In this document: piece after piece, positions 1 to 5,443 of the stretch
How the letters are laid out: every line of letters starts with the position of its first letter
Position numbering within the stretch: position 1 is the stretch's first letter
Assembly (NCBI GenBank): GCA_964650975.1
Contig: CAZYWA010000146.1
Coordinates: forward strand, 1 to 15,925
DNA length: 15,925 nt
Origin: CAZYWA01 sp964650975 [NCBI: uncultured bacterium]
GTDB taxonomy: Bacteria; JADJOY01
Direction: 5' to 3'
Position numbers and translations under genes: made by a program
Notes under the pieces: model-generated
What the model saw: the letters and a program-made list of their open reading frames with translations, nothing else
The model's database searches: none
Told to the model about the DNA's origin: nothing

Positions 1-733
1 CCCCGTCGCCCTTGCCGTTCTTCCAGCCTTCGATGCCTCCCTGGATCGGCACGAATTCGTCGGCGTCGCCCATGATCGAGATGACGGAGACGAGCTCGCT
101 GGGGCGGCAACTGGGTCGATACTTGCTCGCCAGCGACCCGACGACTGGCCCGATCGCGGCGAATACGTCGCTCATGTCGCACGCGAGGCGGTAGCTGAAC
201 ATCGCCCCGTTCGAGATGCCGGTGGCAAACACGCGCTTTGGATCGATTCCATAGGCGCCGCGCACCTTGTCGTAGATGGTGCGTACGAACTTCACGTCGT
301 CGATACCCATCTGGGACGGTTTGGTGGTGCCGCGCCCGTCGTTCCAGTTGGTCTCGATGCCATCGGGCGCGACGGTGATGAATCCGTAGCGATCCGCGAA
401 AGCGGGCATCTTGGAGAGCTCGGCTTGCTGGTGTCCGTTGCCCCGTCCCCCGTGGAAGTTGAAAACCAAGGGGTATGCCCCCGTGGAGCTCGCGCCGGGA
501 GGCAGATGCAGGTAGTAACTTCGCTGGCGTCCGTCCACCGTCACCAACTCGTCGCGATCGGTGCCGCCGCCGGGCGAGGGCGTCGAGCTCTCTCGTGCGG
601 CACCCTCGGTGCCTGACGCGTCGGGTTCAGACTTACCGCGCATACGATCCAGGAGCGGGTGATGGCCTGCGCACCCCGCATCCAGCACCACAACCGAGAG
701 CATCAGGGCACCGACAAACCGGGGAGACTTCAT
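1..733 (-). CDS. Secreted esterase, LpqC/PHB depolymerase-like (3' end cut by window)
   Basis: This reads as the first 244 residues of an alpha/beta-hydrolase of the LpqC / poly(3-hydroxybutyrate) depolymerase / feruloyl esterase group, which cleave ester bonds outside the cytoplasm. The N-terminus is a short hydrophobic segment ending in LDAGC at Cys21, a lipoprotein-like signal although Asp at -3 is unusual. The fold markers are in order: oxyanion-hole FHGG (93-96), APDG (122-125), the nucleophile elbow GISNG with Ser174, and GDADEFVP (222-229), whose Asp225 is the likely acid. The catalytic His should lie beyond base 1. The ATG at 733 is preceded by GGAGGA at 743-748 with 9-bp spacing. The gene is last in a same-strand series of small stress proteins, 94 bp after the previous stop, with a hairpin between. 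Depolymerase versus carbohydrate esterase cannot be told from sequence alone. Confidence 0.86.
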   Translation of the reverse strand, partial: MKSPRFVGALMLSVVVLDAGCAGHHPLLDRMRGKSEPDASGTEGAARESSTPSPGGGTDRDELVTVDGRQRSYYLHLPPGASSTGAYPLVFNFHGGRGNGHQQAELSKMPAFADRYGFITVAPDGIETNWNDGRGTTKPSQMGIDDVKFVRTIYDKVRGAYGIDPKRVFATGISNGAMFSYRLACDMSDVFAAIGPVVGSLASKYRPSCRPSELVSVISIMGDADEFVPIQGGIEGWKNGKGDG

Positions 734-804
734 GGTGGTGGGTCCTCCATCGCATTCGCGGGTTGTGCGCCGCCGGCGGTTCGCAAGAGTCACGGGTGGG
801 CGAA

Positions 805-824
805 CGAGGCCCGACCGGGCCCCG
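805..824 (-). terminator. Terminator-like GC hairpin
   Basis: An inverted repeat, CGaGGCCC - GACC - GGGCCcCG with one mismatched pair, starts 3 bp past the stop of the 79-aa gene on the minus strand. It is not followed by a clear T-run, so it may be a weak or Rho-assisted terminator, or an mRNA 3'-end stabiliser, between that gene and the esterase. Confidence 0.45.
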
Positions 825-827
825 AGC

Positions 828-1067
828 TCAGGGTTCTTTCGACGAGCCAGGCTTCCGGAGCAGAGGGTCTTCCTCCTTGGCGCGTTTCCGACCGACCTCC
901 TCGGCCTTCTGCATCTCGCGTCTCTTGCCAGGATCATCGAGGTCGCGCGCGGCTTCCTTGGCCTCGGCCTCCGACCCGCCCTTCTCGGCGTGGCGCGTGG
1001 CCCCTTCGTCGTACCGACGCGCTCCGGTTCGACTTCCCTCACCTTCGTTCTTCAACGGATCGCCCAT
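828..1067 (-). CDS. Small hydrophilic stress-type protein, 79 aa
   Basis: The product is a 79-aa, highly charged protein with no membrane segment or Cys and a low hydrophobic content. It contains GEGSRTGARRYDEGATRH near the N-terminus. This resembles a short motif (G-E-G-x(3)-A/G-x-x-Y-x-x-x-T, then xxGxxxxAAxxA) that I recall from small proteins of unknown function encoded beside stress genes in many proteobacteria. The rest is Lys/Glu/Arg-rich and probably helical or disordered. The reading frame stays open further upstream, but the start at 1067 is favoured because GGGAGAG lies 6 bp before it and similarity to the motif begins there. It follows the YtxH-like gene by 109 bp on the same strand. 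The function is not known. Confidence 0.72.
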   Translation of the reverse strand: MGDPLKNEGEGSRTGARRYDEGATRHAEKGGSEAEAKEAARDLDDPGKRREMQKAEEVGRKRAKEEDPLLRKPGSSKEP

Positions 1068-1070
1068 ATC

Positions 1071-1078
1071 TCTCTCCC
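1071..1078 (-). promoter_or_regulatory. Ribosome binding site deciding the start at 1067
   Basis: The minus strand reads GGGAGAGA just before ATATG. The GGGAG core is 6 bp from the ATG at 1067. This favours the 79-aa product over the longer open frame that begins near 1229. Confidence 0.65.
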
Positions 1079-1176
1079 TTTCTTGATGCGCAAAGCGTGC
1101 TGTCCGTCCCTCGTTTCTACAATCGGGCGCGCTTAGGAGGATTTCACGGTCGTGTCCTCGGATGCGACGGGCTCGC

Positions 1177-1476
1177 CTATTGCCTGGCTGAACCGGCGGG
1201 AGACGGAATGGCGGCGTTTGGAGCGTCACCGCCGGAGTGGGTGGGCAACGCCTGTATCACTCGCTCGCGGACGTCGTCGCGGAGCTCACGCCCCGACTTC
1301 GGGGCGAGAAGCAGCGCCAGACCTCCGCCGATGAGGACACCGACGCCGACGTAGCCGAGCGCCTGGATGGCGTCGGCGGAGATGGATCGCCGTGCCTCGA
1401 GGCCGAGCGCAGCCAGTATCTCTTGGCGATTCGGGAGCTGCCCGATCAGGTTCGATGCGGTTCTTTCGACGTTCAT
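1177..1476 (-). CDS. YtxH-like single-pass membrane protein, 99 aa
   Basis: A 99-aa protein with the YtxH signature: a glycine-rich hydrophobic segment at about residues 39-58 (GYVGVGVLIGGGLALL) running directly into LLAPKSGRELR (56-66), then a charged stretch DDVRERV. YtxH-type proteins are small stress-associated membrane proteins of unclear mechanism; the LAPxSGxELR junction is the recognisable part. The C-terminal tail (79-99) is Pro/Ala/Ser-rich. The ATG at 1476 has GAGGAC upstream with about 9-bp spacing. It starts 16 bp after the stop of the 147-aa gene and is probably co-transcribed with it. Confidence 0.85.
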   Translation of the reverse strand: MNVERTASNLIGQLPNRQEILAALGLEARRSISADAIQALGYVGVGVLIGGGLALLLAPKSGRELRDDVRERVIQALPTHSGGDAPNAAIPSPAGSARQ

Positions 1477-1492
1477 GACTTGTTTGTCCTCT

Positions 1493-1936
1493 TCAGCTTT
1501 CGCTGCGATGTAGTCGATCCGGTGGTGATGGTGTTGCTGGTGATTTCGCCTTGGCCTCCGAGAGGAGTCGTATGAGCGCGCGACCGCCCATCTGCCGCAG
1601 GCCGAGGCCGACCGCGAGCGTCACGAGGCGCAAGGGCAAGCCGCCACCCAGGACGTAGCCGATTCCGGCCGCGCTCGAGAGAGTCGTGTAGAGGCGCTGG
1701 TCGAGCTGGTTCCGCGCCAGCGAGCCCAGCGCCCCCAGAGCTTCGCCGACGTGCGTGGCGAGGAGGCCCGCTTCGTCACGCAACCGTCCGCCCTGCTCGA
1801 GAATACCTTCGACCTTCGAGTCGGTGCCCTGATCGCTGCCGCCCTGCGGACGTACCGGCCCCGAGGCCGCGGCGGCGGACGGATGTAAGGCGCTCGGAGT
1901 CGTGCCTGTGCCTGTGCCTGGTGCGGTGTTCGCCAT
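1493..1936 (-). CDS. Hypothetical glycine-rich membrane protein, 147 aa
   Basis: I do not recognise a named family. Residues 1-40 are a low-complexity Gly/Thr/Pro/Ala/Ser region, whose start is encoded by a hexanucleotide repeat. Residues 41-82 look like an amphipathic helix (ILEQGGRLRDEAGLLATHV..RNQLDQRL). Residues 86-113 are hydrophobic and Gly-rich (SSAAGIGYVLGGGLPLRL), followed by RQMGGRALIRLLSEA. The helix followed by a Gly-rich membrane patch recalls the YqjD/DUF883 and YtxH organisation. GAGGGG lies upstream of the ATG. It sits 24 bp downstream of the 72-aa gene and 16 bp upstream of the YtxH-like gene, in the same apparent operon. It is probably an envelope or stress membrane protein, by context only. 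Confidence 0.75.
   Translation of the reverse strand: MANTAPGTGTGTTPSALHPSAAAASGPVRPQGGSDQGTDSKVEGILEQGGRLRDEAGLLATHVGEALGALGSLARNQLDQRLYTTLSSAAGIGYVLGGGLPLRLVTLAVGLGLRQMGGRALIRLLSEAKAKSPATPSPPDRLHRSES
1902..1919. repeat. Hexanucleotide repeat (GTGCCT)x3
   Basis: There are three exact tandem copies of GTGCCT, followed by the partial copy GTGCGG. On the minus strand they encode the Gly-Thr run at residues 7-12 near the N-terminus of the 147-aa membrane protein. Slippage would add or remove two residues without shifting frame. Confidence 0.8.
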
Positions 1937-1960
1937 GAATGGGTGCCCCTCGTGTGAGAG

Positions 1961-2179
1961 TCAGCGCCTCGATATGAGTCGGCCGAGGAGAAATCCGAGC
2001 AGCGTCGCGCTGCCGAGCGTGAGCAACGGATGTTCGCGAGCCAGTTCCTTCAGCGCGCGGTCGGTACGCACGGCTCCCTCACGGGCTGCCAGCGCCCTCG
2101 GCGCAATGGCGGCCACTGCGCGGTCGAAGGGCTCGCCGGAATTGCCCGGCGCATTGCCGGTCACGGGTCGGTTCATCAT
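1961..2179 (-). CDS. YqjD/DUF883-like tail-anchored protein, 72 aa
   Basis: A 72-aa protein with a polar N-terminus, a charged helix (ALAAREGAVRTDRALKELAR, about 29-48) and a C-terminal membrane anchor: HPLLTLGSATLLGFLLGRL then SRR. A HP-turn followed by a GxxxGFLLGxLxSRR tail is typical of the ElaB/YqjD/DUF883 group. These are inner-membrane proteins with one C-terminal helix, some of which bind ribosomes in stationary phase in E. coli. Two adjacent ATGs (2179 and 2176) are possible and the ribosome binding site is weak. The frame is open further upstream, but a longer product would overlap the previous gene. It lies 25 bp after the stop of the DUF3618-like gene. Confidence 0.75.
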   Translation of the reverse strand: MMNRPVTGNAPGNSGEPFDRAVAAIAPRALAAREGAVRTDRALKELAREHPLLTLGSATLLGFLLGRLISRR

Positions 2180-2204
2180 GAGATCGGGTTCCGTTCCGAG
2201 ACTC

Positions 2205-2414
2205 TCAATGGAGCCCCATGAAAATGCCGAATGCGAACGCACCGGTGAGCCAGGGGAGTGGACGCTCCGCAAGACGGTCTCCGATGCTCAGCTCCTTCCG
2301 CAGCGCGCGTTCGAGCTGTCCCACGGCTTGCTCGAGCGAGGCTCGATCGCGCTCGGTTCGAGCCGCCAGCTCCCACCTGCTGCGGGACGCGCCGGAAGTC
2401 GTCGTGGACGGCAT
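2205..2414 (-). CDS. DUF3618-like small membrane protein, 69 aa
   Basis: A 69-aa protein. An Arg/Glu-rich helix with the pattern TERDRASLEQAVGQLERALR (20-39) precedes a C-terminal hydrophobic anchor (PLPWLTGAFAFGIFMGLH). The RD..(R)..L..T(V)..LE..L spacing resembles DUF3618, often encoded beside holin-X/YqjE-like genes. The start at 2414 is chosen because its ATG overlaps the stop of the preceding gene in a TGATG, the usual sign of translational coupling; no similarity supports the longer open frame. It probably acts with its neighbours in the inner membrane, but its role is unknown. Confidence 0.72.
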   Translation of the reverse strand: MPSTTTSGASRSRWELAARTERDRASLEQAVGQLERALRKELSIGDRLAERPLPWLTGAFAFGIFMGLH

Positions 2415-2755
2415 CACACACCCGGTTCCGCGTGGTTCGTCCGAGTGCTCGAGCTCGCCAGAAACGCTCCGCCGGCTGCGACGTGCATCATTCCCGCGAA
2501 TCCGAGCGCTACGGGCCATGACCACGAGGGTGCGAGCCATGCGAGAGCGGCACCGACGAGACACATCCAGCCAAGACCGACCAGGGCCACACCGCTTGCG
2601 GCGAGCGCACCCGTCCGGGCGAAGCGCGCCGATGTCTCAGTCGCTTGCAAGACGAGCAGCTCGATCCGGTCCAGGATCAGGCGCTGCCCGGCGCCATAGG
2701 CGTTCCCCATGGACTCGATGACAGTGGGGGCGACTGGCTTGGCGGCTGAGCTCAT
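2414..2755 (-). CDS. Holin-X / YqjE-like two-TM protein, 113 aa
   Basis: A 113-aa protein. An amphipathic helix (GAGQRLILDRIELLVLQATE, 21-40) is followed by two hydrophobic segments at about 48-75 and 79-100. This is the layout of the Phage_holin_3_6 family ('holin superfamily III', E. coli YqjE-like), which despite its name is mostly chromosomal and encoded with YqjD-like proteins. The first gene of the minus-strand cluster, it overlaps the next gene by one base (TGATG). Only a weak GGTGAG lies before its ATG. No phage structural or lysis genes are nearby, so phage lysis is unlikely. Confidence 0.8.
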   Translation of the reverse strand: MSSAAKPVAPTVIESMGNAYGAGQRLILDRIELLVLQATETSARFARTGALAASGVALVGLGWMCLVGAALAWLAPSWSWPVALGFAGMMHVAAGGAFLASSSTRTNHAEPGV

Positions 2756-2876
2756 GGCTCACCGATAGAGCAACCTCCGTGCCGAGTGCCCCGCCACCGA
2801 CGAGGCGACACACACAGAAGCGCCCGGCGTCCGCCGTGAGTAGCGGGACTCGATGGACAGCCGACGCCATCGCCGC

Positions 2877-2905
2877 TTGGCAACGCGCGTTCAAGATCGT
2901 GTAAG
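2877..2905 (+). promoter_or_regulatory. Candidate sigma70-type promoter
   Basis: TTGGCA (2877-2882) and TGTAAG (2900-2905) are separated by 17 bp, matching TTGACA/TATAAT at 5/6 and 4/6. It lies in the 281-bp divergent gap between the holin-X-like gene and the Trp-rich gene at 3037, pointing to the latter, and would give a 5' leader of about 125 nt. I saw no equally good match for the leftward cluster. An ECF-type promoter remains possible for both. Confidence 0.35.
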
Positions 2906-3022
2906 GGACGGCTTCGGAAGCAGGCGTGCAGGACTTTCCTCGGCCGGCGATTCGCTGAAGCGCTGAAGCATCGACCGTAGCGTTCTTCGCGCCCGGCATG
3001 GTGCTTGCGGTAGGCGGTGATC

Positions 3023-3029
3023 AAAGGAG
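3023..3029 (+). promoter_or_regulatory. Ribosome binding site deciding the start at 3037
   Basis: AAAGGAG is 7 bp before the ATG at 3037. The same frame is open from an ATG at 2998, but that start has no comparable ribosome binding site. Confidence 0.75.
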
Positions 3030-3036
3030 CTTCAAC

Positions 3037-3411
3037 ATGGAACCGCATACCGATCCGAGCTGGTGGACCAAAGACCACGATTCTGCTTGGGGACGCGTCA
3101 AGGAAGCGTTCCGGCGCGACTGGAAGCAGACCAAGCACGACCTCAAGGGACAGGAACCCGACCTCAAGCAAGACGTGCCGGATACCGTCGGACAGGCGCT
3201 TGGCTCGCGCCCGATTCCGCCTCCGGGACAGCCGAACACCGACGCGGAAGAGCGCGCTCACCGGTTCGGCTACGGCGCTCACCAGCACTACGGCGCTCGC
3301 TACACGGCGTGGAATGACGACCTCGAAGACGAGCTGAAGCACGATTGGGACGGCGGCTGGGACGAGTCACGCGAGTCCATCCACCGAGGCTGGGATTACG
3401 AGCAGCACTGA
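3037..3411 (+). CDS. Trp-rich hydrophilic protein of unknown function, 124 aa
   Basis: A soluble, strongly charged protein with eight Trp and many His/Asp/Tyr. Short aromatic-acidic units recur: WWTKDHDSAW (9-18), RRDWKQTKHDLK (26-37), HRFGYGAHQHYGARY (75-89), DDLEDELKHDWDGGWDES (94-111) and IHRGWDYEQH (115-124). The central YRFGYxxxxxYGxxYxxWxxDLExxLxxxW arrangement resembles small stress-region proteins of soil and desiccation-tolerant bacteria that I recall (YGYG..., 'DLRxxWE' repeats), but I cannot name the family. A Pro-rich linker lies at about 59-68. No signal or membrane segment is present. The ATG at 3037 has AAAGGAG. It is divergent from the envelope-stress cluster and upstream of the AI-2E transporter. 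Confidence 0.82.
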   Translation: MEPHTDPSWWTKDHDSAWGRVKEAFRRDWKQTKHDLKGQEPDLKQDVPDTVGQALGSRPIPPPGQPNTDAEERAHRFGYGAHQHYGARYTAWNDDLEDELKHDWDGGWDESRESIHRGWDYEQH

Positions 3412-3431
3412 GCTGCAGCTGGCCGCAGTGC
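3405..3431 (+). terminator. Inverted repeat at the end of the 124-aa gene
   Basis: GCACTG (3405-3410) pairs exactly with CAGTGC (3426-3431), and the palindrome AGCTGCAGCT lies inside. The structure spans the stop codon and has no T-run after it, so a role in transcript ending is possible but unproven. Confidence 0.35.
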
Positions 3432-3595
3432 CCGAGCCGTACCGAAGAGCACGAGTTGATGCCGAAGGTGAGGAAGACCGAGCCGAGAAGGAGTCGACCG
3501 TACCATCGGACGGGCGCGCCATGAGGAGCGGTTCAGGTGCCAAGCCATCCAGCTCACACGTGGAGGCGAAACCACCGGCGCGCCCCCCATGGTGA
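3428..3595 (+). CDS. Possible small ORF, 55 aa, doubtful
   Basis: A GTG-initiated frame fills the 187-bp gap before the AI-2E transporter and ends 3 bp before its ATG. The product would be hydrophilic, with an acidic first half (DAEGEEDRAEKE) and a Pro-rich end (PPARPPW). Against it: no good ribosome binding site, a third-position GC of about 64% by hand count, and no recognisable family. It may be plain leader sequence. Confidence 0.2.
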   Translation: MPEPYRRARVDAEGEEDRAEKESTVPSDGRAMRSGSGAKPSSSHVEAKPPARPPW

Positions 3596-3598
3596 TCC

Positions 3599-5413
3599 AT
3601 GAATGACACCACGTCCGTCCGGAGATGGGTGACCTTCGCGGGTGCCGTGCTCGTGGTGGCGGTCCTTTCCCTGGCTCAGGAAGTTCTCGTCCCCGTCGCG
3701 CTCGCAATCTTGTTCGCGTTCGTTCTGGCGACGCCGACTGCCTGGCTCCAGCGCCTGGTCGGTCGGGTACCGGCCGTGCTGGTGGTGAGTGCAGTCACGT
3801 TCGGCGCCGTTGGCCTCGGCTCGTGGGCCGTCTTCCACGAGCTGACCGGGCTCGCGCGTGAGCTTCCTGGCTATCGCAACAACATCCTGCAGAAGGTCGA
3901 AGACGTTCGAAAGGCGGGTACCGGGGGTGTGCTCGGACCCCTCGAGCGGCTGGTTCAGCAGGTCAGTAACGACACCTCGAACGCGGCGGGAGGCCCCATC
4001 GGGTCGGCCGAGGCCTCTTCGGTCCAGCCTGCGGTTACCGCGGTCGCACCATTCGACACGTCCAGCCGGTGGCGCGCGCTGCCCTGGCTCGGGCCGCTCA
4101 TGCAGCCGGTCGCAAGGGCCGGGTTCGTGGTGGTGCTGGTCATCTTCATGCTGCTCGAGCGCGCCAGCTTGCGCGACCGCTTGATCACGTTGGCTGGGCA
4201 CCGCAGCCTCGCGGTGACCAGCCGTGCCTTCGATGAGGCGGGCACGCTCGTCAGTCGACAGCTGACGATGCAGACCGTCGTCAATGTGACCTTCGGCGCT
4301 GGCGTCTCCATCGGGCTGTTCTTGATCGGCGTGCCGTACCCGCTGCTTTGGGGCGGTCTCGCCGGGGTCCTTCGATTCATCCCTTACGTCGGACCGGTGA
4401 TCGGATCCGCCGGACCGATCCTGACGAGCCTGGCGGCGCTGCCAGGGTGGACTCGTCCCGTGTGGGTGGTCGCCCTCTTCTTTTGCCTGGAGGTGTTCAC
4501 CAACGTCGTACTGGAAACGGTGCTGTACGCCGGATCCGCGGGAATCTCGCAGGTAGCCCTGCTGATCTCGGTGGCCTTCTGGGCTTGGCTTTGGGGTCCG
4601 CTGGGACTCTTGATGGCGACGCCACTCACGATCGGCTTGGTGGTGCTTGGCCGGAACGTGCACGGCCTCGAGTTCGTGGAGACGCTGATGGCGAAAGCGC
4701 CCACCATCGCCCCGGACGTGAGATTTTATCAACGTCTGGTCGCGCGCGATTTTGGCGAGGCGGCAGAGCTGATCGACGACTTCGGCAAGACGAATCTCCC
4801 CGAATCGGTGTACGACCTCCTGCTGTTGCCCGCCTTGAACTACGCCGAGCGCGATCGGCTGCAGGGAAGCCTGTCGGCGGACGAGGAGGCGGGGGTGCTG
4901 GAGGCCATGCACGAGCACATCGCGGACGCGTCCGCGATGTGTCAGAAGGCTCGCGAGTCGGACCCTCGCGAAGCTGGCGAAGCGAAGGCGGACGCTCCGA
5001 CCGGCCCGCTCGTGGCGGTTCTCGGTTCGGCCGCCAGCTCGGGCGCGGACGAGCTGGCGCTCGGGATGCTACGAGAGTTGCTGCGCGGCTCACCCGTGTC
5101 ACTCGACATCACGACCGGGCGGCTCTCCGCCGAGACCGTCGCGCTCGTGCAAGAGGGGAAGCACCGGATCGTATGCATCGCCGACCTTCCGCCGCATGCG
5201 TCCTCTCGCGCTCGGTACCTCGTCAAGAAGCTGCGCGCAGCTGCGCCCCACGTTCAGGTCGCGGTAGGCCGGTGGGCGCCTCCCGCGCTCGCGGACGCCG
5301 ACTCTCGACTTCTGACCGAGGCGGGTGCAAGTCACATCGGCTCGACCCTGGTCGAGACCCGCGACTACCTCGTCGCGGTAGCACAGGCGCTCGGAATTAC
5401 CGATCGGGCCTAG
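3599..5413 (+). CDS. AI-2E family (PerM-like) transporter with C-terminal cytosolic domain
   Basis: A 604-aa member of the AI-2E_transport/PerM family (PF01594), inner-membrane proteins proposed as exporters or Na+/H+-linked permeases; AI-2 itself is not implied. Hydrophobic segments lie at about 11-50, 58-80, 172-187, 228-283 and 288-350. They include the family's conserved RFIPYVGPVIGS (259-270) and the GPLGLLMATPLT block (333-344). The usual length is about 350 aa. Here a helical linker (370-455) leads to a soluble alpha/beta domain (469-600: GPLVAVLGSAASSGADELAL, then IVCIADLPPHASSRA and VAVGRW) that resembles a B12-binding or Rossmann-like fold but lacks the DxHxxG cobalamin motif. The ATG at 3599 is the first in-frame start before the membrane segments, although its ribosome binding site is weak. 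The transport substrate cannot be told. Confidence 0.88.
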   Translation: MNDTTSVRRWVTFAGAVLVVAVLSLAQEVLVPVALAILFAFVLATPTAWLQRLVGRVPAVLVVSAVTFGAVGLGSWAVFHELTGLARELPGYRNNILQKVEDVRKAGTGGVLGPLERLVQQVSNDTSNAAGGPIGSAEASSVQPAVTAVAPFDTSSRWRALPWLGPLMQPVARAGFVVVLVIFMLLERASLRDRLITLAGHRSLAVTSRAFDEAGTLVSRQLTMQTVVNVTFGAGVSIGLFLIGVPYPLLWGGLAGVLRFIPYVGPVIGSAGPILTSLAALPGWTRPVWVVALFFCLEVFTNVVLETVLYAGSAGISQVALLISVAFWAWLWGPLGLLMATPLTIGLVVLGRNVHGLEFVETLMAKAPTIAPDVRFYQRLVARDFGEAAELIDDFGKTNLPESVYDLLLLPALNYAERDRLQGSLSADEEAGVLEAMHEHIADASAMCQKARESDPREAGEAKADAPTGPLVAVLGSAASSGADELALGMLRELLRGSPVSLDITTGRLSAETVALVQEGKHRIVCIADLPPHASSRARYLVKKLRAAAPHVQVAVGRWAPPALADADSRLLTEAGASHIGSTLVETRDYLVAVAQALGITDRA

Positions 5414-5443
5414 AGCGCCTCGCGGTGCCGGGCACGGCTTCGC

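Noticed and set aside
1152-1334. Plus-strand 60-codon frame with a perfect AGGAGG at 1135-1140
   Set aside because: It begins at GTG with 11-bp spacing and overlaps the 3' end of the YtxH-like gene on the other strand; its Arg-rich product has no similarity. The Shine-Dalgarno match is probably chance.
2414-2755. Phage lysis holin or prophage remnant
   Set aside because: The holin-X family name is misleading. No endolysin, tail, capsid or integrase gene is present and the neighbours are stress membrane proteins.
2752-3342. Minus-strand 196-codon frame through the divergent gap
   Set aside because: It overlaps the Trp-rich gene antisense and ends inside the start of the holin-X-like gene; it has no ribosome binding site or family. 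The gap is better read as a control region.
3554-4918. Minus-strand frame of 454 codons opposite the AI-2E transporter
   Set aside because: The product is rich in His, Gln, Arg and Asp without family features, while the plus strand has a membrane protein with conserved motifs.
3599-5413. Quorum-sensing AI-2 exporter
   Set aside because: The family name comes from one E. coli member. No luxS or lsr genes are in the window, so the substrate is left open.
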